A DNA stretch of 64,000 bases from Arcticibacter pallidicorallinus (GTDB taxonomy: Bacteria; Bacteroidota; Bacteroidia; Sphingobacteriales; Sphingobacteriaceae): assembly GCF_003002875.1 (NCBI RefSeq), contig NZ_PVTH01000001.1, forward strand, positions 620,001-684,000, read 5' to 3'. Position 1 is the stretch's first letter. Every line of letters begins with the position of its first letter. The notes beneath the pieces are model-generated. The model did no database searches. It worked only from the letters and a program-made list of their open reading frames with translations, and was not told the origin of the DNA. The translations under genes and the position numbers were made by a program. Positions 26,086 through 34,585 of this stretch are shown here, one piece after another.

Positions 26086-29000
26086 ATGAAACGACAACTA
26101 CCTGACGTCCTCTTTCTTTATGGAAAAAGGGGAAAGATCTTATTTTCTTTAATTTTCCTATTGTTAACAGGCGGACTGTTTGCAAGGGAGGCTAAAAACT
26201 CCATAGCCTTAATGGAGCAGGGAATCCCTGTGAGTGGTAAAGTAACCGATGAGCAGGGTGCTCCTTTGCCTGGAGTCAGCGTATTGGTTAAAGGTACCAC
26301 CACCGGCGCTTCCACGAACGCCGACGGAGTTTACAAGCTCAATGTACCCTCAGGATCCAGCGTCTTAACGTTCAGCTTTATTGGCTATGTAATGCGGGAA
26401 GTGAGGGTGAACAACCAGACCGTCATCAACCTGAGCCTGCAACCTGAATCTAAATCGCTGAATGAAGTGGTTGTGGTGGGGTATGGTACCCAGACCCGGG
26501 CAACGCTTACCGGCTCCGTCTCAGAGGTAAAAGGTGCCGAACTGGTCAAGAGTCCTCAACCCAATCTTTCCAACTCCCTGGCGGGAAGATTCTCAGGGGT
26601 AATAGCTACTAACCGTGGTGGCGAGCCCGGATACGATAATTCGGAAATCCGTATCAGAGGGATATCCACAACCGGAAACAAGGATGTGCTGGTCGTTGTG
26701 GATGGCGTACCCGGTCAGCTAGGTGGATTCGAGCGGCTAGACCCTAACGACATAGAGAGCGTTACAGTCCTGAAGGACGCTTCTGCAGCGGTCTACGGAA
26801 GCAGAGCTGCTAATGGCGTCATCCTGGTAACGACAAAGAGAGGAACGACCGGAAAACCCTCCATCTCTTACAGCTTCAACCAGGGATTTTCATCACCAAC
26901 CCGCCTGCCTGAAATGGCTGACGCTGCTAGCTATGCTTCTATCGTAAATGAGATTAACTATTACAACAATCCTGCGGGGGGCATGAATCAGTTTTACACG
27001 AACGAGCAAATTGCGAAATTTAAGGATGGTTCCGATCCTGTCAACTACCCCAACACCGATTGGATCGAGACCACATTGAGAGGATCAGCGCCTCAAAGTC
27101 AGCATAACCTTTCCGTTAATGGTGGAACGGAATTTACAAAATACTTCATCTCTCTCGGAACTCTTGATCAGGATGGTATCTACAAAGATGGCGCTACCAA
27201 ATACAAGCAGTATAATTTGCGCTCCAATATCGAAGCCAATATTACGAAAGACTTCAAAATAGGGCTTTCGCTCGCGGGAAGGCAGGAGAACAGGCAGTTT
27301 CCTGTCGCTGGGGCAGGAGATATCTTCAGATCTGTTTATCGCGCCTATCCAACAGTGGTCGCTACCTACCCCAACGGTTATCCTTCTACGGGTATTGAGA
27401 ACAACAATCCTGTAATGATGGTAACGGATGCGGGTGGCCTGACGAAAAACCCGAGGTTATACTTCAATGGTATCTTAAGAGCGAGTTACGCACTCCCTTT
27501 TGTCAGCGGACTTTCTATAGACGGCTTCTATGCTCTTGATAAGGGACAGTTTTCTCAAAGGAATTTCGTAACACCCTATCTGGTTTACGCCTATAATACT
27601 AACACTGATGCCTATACCTCCAGAACGGTCGGAGAGCCGAAAGCTTCATTGAATCAGATGCAGGAGAATACATCACTCATGACCGCGAACCTGAAGCTCA
27701 ATTACCAAAAGACATTTGGTGGTCATAGTATCAATAGCTTTGTTGCTTACGAGCAAAGTGAGCAGACTGTAGAACATTTTGAAGCCGGAAGAAGAAACTT
27801 TCCCACCACGCTGACGCCTGAGCTATCACAAGGAGGAACGGATCCAACCGATCGTACCAATTCAGGATTTAGCTGGAGAGAAAGCCGTGTCAGCTTCATC
27901 GGTAGGGCAAATTATAACTACCAGCAAAAATACCTGGCGGAAGTTCAGCTGCGTGTAGACGGTTCCTCCATCTTCCCGGAGGACAACAGATTTGGTTACT
28001 TTCCCGGTGTATCCGCAGGTTGGAGGATATCAGAAGAGAGTTGGTTTAAAGACGGTATAAGGTTCGTCAATGATCTGAAATTAAGAGCTTCTTACGGTCA
28101 GTTAGGTGGCGACAGAGTGGCGAGAAATCAGTTTGCCAACAATTACTCTTTCAATAATCAATATACCTTGGGAAGCGGGGTTTACCCGGGACTGGATCTG
28201 GTTAAACTGGCTAACCCTGCAATAACCTGGGAAAAATCCATCAAGACCGACCTGGGCTTAAACGCCACCCTGTTCAGGGATATAAGCCTCGAATTTATCT
28301 ACTTCAACGAAAAAAGAACAGATATTCTGCTTTCCAGAAATGCCTCTGTTCCCGGCGTAACCGGTATTGTGAATCCATTCCCCTCTGATTCGTCAGAACC
28401 TCTGGTTCCTTCGGAGAATATCGGACGTGTCGACAACAAAGGGCTGGAAGCAACTCTGGGATATAACCACCGTGGCGACTTTAGCTACGGGATTTCTGGA
28501 AATATTACTTATGCTAAAAGCAACGTGAAGTTTAAAGATGAGTCGCCGGCTGTGCTTGATCACCAACGCGAAACAGGTCGACCGCTTAGTACGTATCTCC
28601 TTTATGAATCAATTGGTATCTTCAGAACGCAGGAAGAGTTAAACGCCTATCCTCATGTGCCCGGTACACAAATTGGCGACCTGAAATACCTGGATTTCAA
28701 CAATGATGGAAAGATCACAGCCGACGATCAGATACGAACAGATTTCGGTAATATCCCTCAGATCACTTACGGTATAAATTTGAACGCAGCGTATAAAAAC
28801 TTCGATCTGTCGGCGGTTTTCTCCGGACAATCACGGGTCAGGCAGTATGTCCTCACCGAGGCCGGAACTGTCGGGAACTTTTATCAGACCTGGGCTGACA
28901 ACCGCTGGAGTCCTTCTAACCTGGAGGGAAGCTACCCCCGCGTTCCCGAAAGAGCATCTACGGCAATCAGTGGCGGCCTCTACCGCAACGACTTTTGGCT

Positions 29001-29226
29001 CTTTAACACGGCCTTCTTCAGGCTGAAAAATATTGAGTTGGGTTATAGTCTGCCTAAAGAAACGCTGGACAAGATAAAGATGCAGGGAATCCGCATCTAT
29101 GCGAGCGCTTTCAACGTGTTTACGGTTACCAAAGTGAAAGATTTTGATCCCGAAGGCAGCCATGAGGGTGGCCAGTTCTACCCTCAGCAAAGAATTATCA
29201 ACCTGGGCGTTAATGTTAAGTTTTAA
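26086..29226 (+). CDS. SusC/RagA-family TonB-dependent outer-membrane transporter
   Basis: A 1046-residue transporter. After a signal region (hydrophobic ILFSLIFLLLTGGLFA) come a carboxypeptidase-regulatory-like domain (VSGKVTDEQGAPLPGVSVLV, about 48-125), a TonB-box-like LNEVVVVGYGT, and a plug with the hallmark VTVLKDASAAVYGSRAANGV near residue 226, then the beta-barrel ending LGVNVKF. It forms the import channel for a glycan fragment with the SusD protein 8 bp downstream. No glycosidase follows, so the locus looks reduced: sensor plus transporter only. Enzymes encoded elsewhere must make the imported oligosaccharide. Confidence 0.96.
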   Translation: MKRQLPDVLFLYGKRGKILFSLIFLLLTGGLFAREAKNSIALMEQGIPVSGKVTDEQGAPLPGVSVLVKGTTTGASTNADGVYKLNVPSGSSVLTFSFIGYVMREVRVNNQTVINLSLQPESKSLNEVVVVGYGTQTRATLTGSVSEVKGAELVKSPQPNLSNSLAGRFSGVIATNRGGEPGYDNSEIRIRGISTTGNKDVLVVVDGVPGQLGGFERLDPNDIESVTVLKDASAAVYGSRAANGVILVTTKRGTTGKPSISYSFNQGFSSPTRLPEMADAASYASIVNEINYYNNPAGGMNQFYTNEQIAKFKDGSDPVNYPNTDWIETTLRGSAPQSQHNLSVNGGTEFTKYFISLGTLDQDGIYKDGATKYKQYNLRSNIEANITKDFKIGLSLAGRQENRQFPVAGAGDIFRSVYRAYPTVVATYPNGYPSTGIENNNPVMMVTDAGGLTKNPRLYFNGILRASYALPFVSGLSIDGFYALDKGQFSQRNFVTPYLVYAYNTNTDAYTSRTVGEPKASLNQMQENTSLMTANLKLNYQKTFGGHSINSFVAYEQSEQTVEHFEAGRRNFPTTLTPELSQGGTDPTDRTNSGFSWRESRVSFIGRANYNYQQKYLAEVQLRVDGSSIFPEDNRFGYFPGVSAGWRISEESWFKDGIRFVNDLKLRASYGQLGGDRVARNQFANNYSFNNQYTLGSGVYPGLDLVKLANPAITWEKSIKTDLGLNATLFRDISLEFIYFNEKRTDILLSRNASVPGVTGIVNPFPSDSSEPLVPSENIGRVDNKGLEATLGYNHRGDFSYGISGNITYAKSNVKFKDESPAVLDHQRETGRPLSTYLLYESIGIFRTQEELNAYPHVPGTQIGDLKYLDFNNDGKITADDQIRTDFGNIPQITYGINLNAAYKNFDLSAVFSGQSRVRQYVLTEAGTVGNFYQTWADNRWSPSNLEGSYPRVPERASTAISGGLYRNDFWLFNTAFFRLKNIELGYSLPKETLDKIKMQGIRIYASAFNVFTVTKVKDFDPEGSHEGGQFYPQQRIINLGVNVKF

Positions 29227-29234
29227 TCACTACT

Positions 29235-30920
29235 ATGAAATCATCTAAAGGAATAATTTCCTCCCTGTATATATCCTTGCTGGCCATATCGCTGGCCTCC
29301 TGCAAGAAGGACTTTTTAGATGTCACACCAACGGATCGTGTGACCGACGCCGCTATTATCGGTGACTCTACGTTATTTGAATCGTTCGTTATTAACAGGT
29401 ATCTGGGAACACGAATGACAGATAAAGAAGCGGAAGGAACGCTGCCTGGATTCGGACGTGGATTCGAGTACGCCATGTGGAGCTCTTTAACAGACGAATC
29501 ACTCTACAATAATGATGACAATACCTGGCTGATACAAAGAGGTCAGCTATCTCCGGAAAATACGGGTATAGCGGGAGCCATCTGGTCCAGAAGTTATAGA
29601 AGCATCCGCGAGGTAAATTATGCTCTCGCTAATGTTGATAAGGTGCCGATGAGCACCGGTCACAAAAATCTCCTGATAGCAGAACTCAAGTTTATCCGGG
29701 CATTTCGCTATCAGGATCTGATCAGAAACTATGGGGGAGTACCCCTGCTGGGAGATAAAGTATATAATTTAGGTGACGATTTTTCAGACCCGGAGTTGTT
29801 TAAACGGGCCACCATTGCTGAATGCATCAATTATGCAGTAGCACAATTGGATGAAGCTGCAGCCGGCTTACCTTTATCAAACAGCTCGACCTGGTTAGCC
29901 GGCAGAGCAACAAAAGGAGCTGCACTCGCACTTAAATCGCGTCTGTTGCTATATGCAGCGAGTCCGCTTTACAACGCCGGATCCTGGGAGCAAGCAGCTG
30001 CTGCAGCAAAGGCGGTAATGGACTTAAACATCTATGGCTTGCATGCTAATTATCAGAACTTGTTTATCAATCCGGGCAATAGCAACGAGATTATTTTCGC
30101 CAGGTACTATACTATCGGGTCCAGGCACGTGCCGATGGAAATCGCGAACGGACCTAACGGCTACGACGGCTGGGGTGGAAATCTCCCGATGCAGAATATG
30201 GTTGATGCGTATGAAACTACAACAGGGTTTCCGATTACAGATCCTGCCTCGGGATATGACCCGCAAAACCCATATGCTAATCGCGATCCGAGACTAACGG
30301 CTACCGTGCTATACAACGGTGCTCCATATCGCGGACGTAATGTGGAAACTTTTGTGCCGGGAGGCCTCGACAGCAAAGACGGGCCCTCTAACTGGAATAC
30401 TTCCAAAACGGGCTATTACCTCAGGAAATTCGTCGATGAGAGTATGCCGATAAATAATCCATGGAATGTTGCCGGACTCCAGCCCTGGATATACTTCAGA
30501 TACGCGGAGATTCTGCTGAATTATGCGGAAGCGCAGAATGAAGCTGTCGGTCCCGATCAATCCGTCTACGCTGCGCTCAATGCTGTTCGTGGCAGGACAG
30601 GAGTAGGCATGCCAGCTATACCTGCGGGCCTAAGTCGCGAGCAGATGCGCGAGCGTATCGTCCGCGAAAGAAGGGTTGAACTCGCCTTCGAAGAGCATCG
30701 CTATTATGACGTTCGCCGTTGGAAAATTGCCGACGTGACCGAGAACGTGCCCGTTTATGGAATCAACATTACTAAACAGAATAACGGCACTTTAAGATAT
30801 GAACGGAAAGTAGCGCTGGAAGGAAAAGCCTTTATGCCACAGCATTACTGGCTGCCTATCCCAAGGGCGGAGATTCAGGCATCTAATAATCAGCTGGCCC
30901 AAAACCCCGACTATCAATAG
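29235..30920 (+). CDS. SusD/RagB-like glycan-binding lipoprotein
   Basis: A 561-residue SusD-like protein with a lipoprotein signal ending LAISLASC, followed by KKDFLDVTPTDRVTD. The tetratricopeptide-rich core contains the family segments ELKFIRAFRYQDLIRNYGGVPLL and, near the C-terminus, RERRVELAFEEHRYYDVRRWK, both diagnostic of the RagB/SusD superfamily. It sits on the cell surface and hands glycan to the SusC channel encoded 8 bp upstream. The transcript is followed by a stem-loop terminator. Confidence 0.95.
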   Translation: MKSSKGIISSLYISLLAISLASCKKDFLDVTPTDRVTDAAIIGDSTLFESFVINRYLGTRMTDKEAEGTLPGFGRGFEYAMWSSLTDESLYNNDDNTWLIQRGQLSPENTGIAGAIWSRSYRSIREVNYALANVDKVPMSTGHKNLLIAELKFIRAFRYQDLIRNYGGVPLLGDKVYNLGDDFSDPELFKRATIAECINYAVAQLDEAAAGLPLSNSSTWLAGRATKGAALALKSRLLLYAASPLYNAGSWEQAAAAAKAVMDLNIYGLHANYQNLFINPGNSNEIIFARYYTIGSRHVPMEIANGPNGYDGWGGNLPMQNMVDAYETTTGFPITDPASGYDPQNPYANRDPRLTATVLYNGAPYRGRNVETFVPGGLDSKDGPSNWNTSKTGYYLRKFVDESMPINNPWNVAGLQPWIYFRYAEILLNYAEAQNEAVGPDQSVYAALNAVRGRTGVGMPAIPAGLSREQMRERIVRERRVELAFEEHRYYDVRRWKIADVTENVPVYGINITKQNNGTLRYERKVALEGKAFMPQHYWLPIPRAEIQASNNQLAQNPDYQ

Positions 30921-30933
30921 TATTTCGGATATG

Positions 30934-30968
30934 GAGAAGGCGGTTCCCAAACAAGGAGCCGCTTTCTC
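30934..30968. terminator. Bidirectional hairpin terminator between convergent genes
   Basis: GAGAAGGCGGTTCC (30934-30947) pairs with GGAGCCGCTTTCTC (30955-30968) across a 7-nt loop, 14 bp with two G-T wobbles. It lies between the SusD gene and the convergent hydrolase gene and overlaps the latter's stop codon (30967-30969). Confidence 0.7.
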
Positions 30969-32076
30969 ATTTTAACCCCAGCCACCAATGTTTGAATACC
31001 TGATCCTCATCGTCAATGTTTACCACTTCGCCGATCATCGGTGTAATGAGCACCTGACCCGCAGCTTTATTGAGTTCGCTAAGTCTGGATAGAGGTTCAT
31101 GCCAGGAATGAGCCGCTAACGCGAACTTCCCCGAGTGAACAGGCAATATCCTTTTGGCCCGGAGATCTTTGCCCGCCCGAAGTACATCCTCCGGCAACGC
31201 ATGAATGTACTTCCAGGCCACATTATATTGTCCGTTTTCCAGTATGGCCAGATCAAAGCCACCGAATCGCCTGCCTATCTCCTCGAAGTGATTATCATAG
31301 CCGCTATCACCACCAAGAAATATTTTTCTCGAGGCTGTTTCCAGTACGTACGACGTCCACAGCGTATTATTCGAAAAGATGCTTCTTCCTGAGAAGTGTC
31401 GGGCAGGAGTGAGGTGCAGGCTGATGTGCTCATCCAGGATAATTTTATCGCCCCAGTCCTTTTCGATCAACTGCGATGGCTGGTATCCCCATTTCTCGAA
31501 ATGAGCGCCTACGCCCAGCGCACATATCACTTTTCCGACTCTGCCTTTCAGGTTCTTAATCGTATGGTAGTCGAGATGATCGTAATGATCATGTGTGATC
31601 ACCAGATAGTCAACATCCGGAAGATCATCGGTTGTGTACGACGCTGCGCCTTTGAAAGCCTTGTTCATTCCTTTGAAAGGTGCGGCATGGTCATTGAGTA
31701 CCGGATCTACCAGTACGGTCTTTCCCTCGATCTGCATCCAGTAAGAGGAGTGACCGAACCAAATGAGGGCATTTACTTCCTTCGGTATACTTTTTAAGTT
31801 AGTCCACACATAGGGGATGCTATCCTCAGGTATTACATGATCTTTTTTGCCAAACAGGAAATTGTACATCACCCCGGGGTAACTATGCCCTTCCGTCAGC
31901 GAAGGGGTAGGATTGAGATTCTGGAACTTTCCGTCCCTGTAGTTTTTGGATTTTTTAATAAGTTCCAAACGTGCGCCCGAGGGCCGGGCACCAAAGATTT
32001 CTTTGCTCAAGATAACAGCAGCGAGGATAGCTATAGCTATCAGAACGAAAAATATGATCAGCATTGTTTTCTTCAT
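30967..32076 (-). CDS. Membrane-anchored metallo-beta-lactamase-fold hydrolase (NAPE-PLD/UlaG-like)
   Basis: A 369-residue protein from the ATG at 32076. An upstream ATG at 32130 would add 18 residues before the hydrophobic stretch and is less likely. The N-terminus KKTMLIIFFVLIAIAILAAVIL is a signal anchor or uncleaved signal. The metal-binding motif THDHYDHLDYH (HxHxDH), the earlier WFGHSSYWMQIEGKTVLVDP, ARHFSGR and LGGDSGYDNHF, and the final LPVHSGKFALAAHSWHEP are those of the NAPE-PLD-like branch that hydrolyses phosphodiesters. The natural substrate in bacteria of this group is not known. It is a single gene, convergent with susD and divergent from the DUF1810 gene. Confidence 0.88.
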   Translation of the reverse strand: MKKTMLIIFFVLIAIAILAAVILSKEIFGARPSGARLELIKKSKNYRDGKFQNLNPTPSLTEGHSYPGVMYNFLFGKKDHVIPEDSIPYVWTNLKSIPKEVNALIWFGHSSYWMQIEGKTVLVDPVLNDHAAPFKGMNKAFKGAASYTTDDLPDVDYLVITHDHYDHLDYHTIKNLKGRVGKVICALGVGAHFEKWGYQPSQLIEKDWGDKIILDEHISLHLTPARHFSGRSIFSNNTLWTSYVLETASRKIFLGGDSGYDNHFEEIGRRFGGFDLAILENGQYNVAWKYIHALPEDVLRAGKDLRAKRILPVHSGKFALAAHSWHEPLSRLSELNKAAGQVLITPMIGEVVNIDDEDQVFKHWWLGLK

Positions 32077-32292
32077 TATTGAAAATGCATTACGAAGACA
32101 TCGTGAAACGCGGCTGCAAAAATGCTTCAAATTTTTTTTCCGGAGTGCTCTGCAAAAGAAAAAGACTTTAGCCTGTCAATTCGTGGAAAGCAAAAGAGTG
32201 AATTGTCATTCTTAAATCTGTTTTTATTTCCCCAAACACCGCTTTGTATAAGTTGTTGTCATGGTGATTTATAGTTTCTTATAATTACTAAT

Positions 32293-32724
32293 ATGGCTCA
32301 AGAATACGACCTTGAAAGATTTGTCAGCGCTCAGGACGATGATTATGAAACGGCCTTTGCCGAAATAGCCAATGGCCGAAAACGGAGCCACTGGATGTGG
32401 TATATATTTCCGCAAATTCAAGGTTTGGGGTCTACGGAGACCTCGAAATATTATGCCCTGAAGGACCTGCGCGAGGCGGAGACGTTTTTTGCCCACGAGC
32501 TGTTAGGAAGCAGGTTGATGAAAATCACGAATCAGTTGCTCCAGTTAGAGGAGAGTAACGCCAACAAGATCTTCGGATCTCCTGATGACCTTAAGTTAAA
32601 GTCCTGTATGACGCTGTTTTGCTCATTGGATGAAGCTGACCCCGTCTTTGAGGCTGTATTGGACAAATTCTTCAAGGGCAGCAAAGATGAAAGGACTTTA
32701 AAGATTATTGGTAAAACAGAGTAG
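32293..32724 (+). CDS. DUF1810 family protein
   Basis: A 143-residue cytoplasmic protein of the DUF1810 family, recognised by DLERFVSAQDDDYETAF, the signature GRKRSHWMWYIFPQIQGLGS and the following HELLGSRLMKITNQLL. The length is that of the family, and the protein is probably all-helical. The function of the family is unknown to me. The gene is alone between the divergent hydrolase gene and the tRNA terminator. Confidence 0.9.
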   Translation: MAQEYDLERFVSAQDDDYETAFAEIANGRKRSHWMWYIFPQIQGLGSTETSKYYALKDLREAETFFAHELLGSRLMKITNQLLQLEESNANKIFGSPDDLKLKSCMTLFCSLDEADPVFEAVLDKFFKGSKDERTLKIIGKTE

Positions 32725-32781
32725 GGGCCTGCTCCATGTACTGGGGCGGGGAGAGCAAGCAGGGAGGCAGTAAGTTGCTAA

Positions 32782-32820
32782 AATAAAAAAGGAAAGATCG
32801 CTTTCGCGTCTTTCCTTTTC
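32782..32820 (-). terminator. Rho-independent terminator of the tRNA-Leu pair
   Basis: On the minus strand, GGAAAGACGC, a GAAA loop and GCGATCTTTCC form a stem with one bulged base, followed by TTTTTTATTTT. It begins just after the 3' end of the downstream tRNA. Confidence 0.85.
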
Positions 32821-32821
32821 G

Positions 32822-32905
32822 TGTCCGAGATGAGATTCGAACTCACACACCCGTACAGGCGCCACCCCCTCAAGGTGGTGCGTCTACCAATTTCGCCACC
32901 CGGAC
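32822..32905 (-). tRNA. tRNA-Leu (anticodon GAG)
   Basis: An 84-nt cloverleaf on the minus strand. The acceptor stem GTCCGGG pairs with CTCGGAC; the D-arm TGGCGAAATTGGTAGACGCA is typical of Leu tRNAs. The anticodon stem CCACC/GGTGG encloses TTGAGGG (anticodon GAG), there is a long variable arm, and the T-arm contains GTTCGAATC. CCA is not encoded beyond the first C. Confidence 0.95.
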
Positions 32906-32921
32906 TTTTCTTAATGCTAGG

Positions 32922-33005
32922 TGCCCGAGGAGAGACTCGAACTCTCAAGGGACAATTCCCAACGGCTTCTGAGACCGCAACGTTTACCAATTTCGCCACC
33001 CGGGC
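32922..33005 (-). tRNA. tRNA-Leu (anticodon CAG)
   Basis: An 84-nt Leu tRNA 16 bp upstream of the GAG gene on the same strand. The acceptor GCCCGGG pairs with CTCGGGC; the D-arm is TGGCGAAATTGGTAAACG. The anticodon loop CTCAGAA gives anticodon CAG, there is a long variable arm, and the T-loop lies in AGTTCGAGTCT. The two genes probably form one transcript with the terminator at 32782-32820. Confidence 0.94.
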
Positions 33006-33303
33006 ATTAAGGAGAGCAAATATAGGATGTTGGATTAAAAGTGCAATGTTTTTATGCAAAAAGATTGTTTCAGGGTAGCTGATTGCTTGTCTGATAGGCT
33101 GATAATTTTTGTTCTGCGTTAAATACTTCCTTATTTCAAACATCGAAGCGTATTTTTACAACAAAGAATGGTGTTTGGCGTTAAAGAGTTATACAAAGAA
33201 ATTAATAATAAATATCCCACCTCCGTAAATAGTCAAGACTTATTTCAATACCCGATATTCAAAACATTTGGATTGTAAAATAGTAGTGTCTCACATCAAT
33301 CCA
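33006..33303. promoter_or_regulatory. AT-rich divergent intergenic region (tRNA-Leu / desaturase)
   Basis: These 298 bp contain no convincing ORF. They must hold the promoter of the tRNA pair (minus) and of the desaturase (plus). I found no perfect TAnnTTTG box and no strong repeat. Confidence 0.3.
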
Positions 33304-34410
33304 ATGAGTAAAATACGATTTAAAAACACAAGCAATTCGCTTTTTCTTGCAACGACCCGCAAAAGGGTGGACGCCTATTTTAAAGAGGGCAAGATTTCCC
33401 GGAACGCTAACACAGCCATGTGGGCAAAGACTATTTTCTTCCTCTCTGGATTCATTGGCTTGTATATTCTTATCATATCGAATGCGATGTCTGTAGGGGG
33501 GATGCTTGTCCTGTGCATTCTGCTCGGGATGTTCTGTGCGTTTGTGGGCTTTAATATATGCCATGATGCCATTCATGGTTCCTTTTCCTCTGATAGGCGC
33601 GTAAACAAACTATTTAGCTATGTTTTCAATTTTATCGGAGCAAACCCTTATGTGTGGAGCATTACACACAACGTGGTGCATCATACGTACACCAATATTC
33701 CCGGACACGACGAAGACATTGAAGTGGCGCCTGGGCTCATACGCATCTCCGAAGAGGAACCCGTAAACCGCATCCAGCGCTACCAGCATTGGTATGCTTT
33801 TCCACTTTACGGTCTGGCATCTTTATCCTGGGTGTTTCGAAAAGACTATAAAAAGTTCTTTCAGGCCAAAATCGGTGAACAGGAGATGAATCATCCCGGG
33901 AGGGAGTACTTCAACCTCTTCTTCTATAAAGCGGTATATTATTTTCTCTATATAATCTTGCCGTTGATGGTCCTCGATATAACTTGGTGGCAGTTTCTGA
34001 TCGGCTTTCTTGTTTTGCACCTGGCTCAGGGGCTCACGATGGGACTTATCTTTCAGCTGGCGCATGTCGTTGAAGGAACTGATTTTCCTTCACCTAATTC
34101 ACAGGGAAATATCGAAGAAGCCTGGGCGGAGCACCAAATGCGTACGACTGCAAATTTCGCGACAAATAGCAAGTTAGCTGCGTTCTTCCTTGGCGGACTA
34201 AATCGTCAGATAGAACATCACCTCTTTCCCAATATCTGCCATATACACTATGGCCCTATCAGCAGGATCGTAAAACAGACGGCTCAGGAGTTTAATATAC
34301 CCTATATTGAAAGCCCCACTTTTGCCTCTGCGCTGAAGTCGCATCTGGTGATGTTGCGCAGGTTTGGAAAGGAAGCGGGAGTACATGCCGATACCCGGAT
34401 ACCCGGATAA
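33304..34410 (+). CDS. Membrane fatty-acid desaturase (front-end / linoleoyl-CoA type)
   Basis: A 368-residue di-iron membrane desaturase. The start is taken at ATG 33304 (MSKIRFKNTSNSLF); an in-frame ATG at 33268 would add 12 residues. The three histidine boxes are complete: HDAIH near residue 92, HNVVHH near 123, and QIEHH near 300, where Gln replaces the first His as in front-end desaturases. There is no cytochrome b5 domain. Four to six membrane helices surround the boxes. It introduces a double bond into acyl chains, presumably membrane lipids. It is a single gene unrelated to the adjacent carbohydrate locus. Confidence 0.9.
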   Translation: MSKIRFKNTSNSLFLATTRKRVDAYFKEGKISRNANTAMWAKTIFFLSGFIGLYILIISNAMSVGGMLVLCILLGMFCAFVGFNICHDAIHGSFSSDRRVNKLFSYVFNFIGANPYVWSITHNVVHHTYTNIPGHDEDIEVAPGLIRISEEEPVNRIQRYQHWYAFPLYGLASLSWVFRKDYKKFFQAKIGEQEMNHPGREYFNLFFYKAVYYFLYIILPLMVLDITWWQFLIGFLVLHLAQGLTMGLIFQLAHVVEGTDFPSPNSQGNIEEAWAEHQMRTTANFATNSKLAAFFLGGLNRQIEHHLFPNICHIHYGPISRIVKQTAQEFNIPYIESPTFASALKSHLVMLRRFGKEAGVHADTRIPG

Positions 34411-34464
34411 AACCCAGAAAGCGCCAGGCGTATCTGTCACAGCTTTGTTAACGCCTAGGATAAC

Positions 34465-34523
34465 ATGCTATAGTATGTTGGGAATTTTGTACAAGAAACA
34501 ACCGATGCTTGCTTTTAATTTTG
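34465..34523 (+). promoter_or_regulatory. PUL promoter 1: 21-bp direct repeat plus -7 box
   Basis: Half-site ATGCTATAGT at 34465, second half-site TTTGTACAAG at 34486 (21 bp apart), -7 box TAATTTTG at 34516 (30 bp after the second). The first half-site is also part of an imperfect palindrome at 34462-34479. It drives the five-gene unit starting at 34586 with an expected leader of about 55 nt. The geometry is identical to four other promoters in the locus. Confidence 0.7.
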
Positions 34524-34585
34524 AAGACTGATAATTGTAACCTAAAAGATCAGTTAACCTAATTAGAAACAAGATCGAATTATAG

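Noticed and set aside
32822-33005. tRNA-Leu pair as an integration site of a mobile element
   Set aside because: No integrase, no direct repeat of a tRNA 3' end and no foreign-looking gene block flanks the pair.
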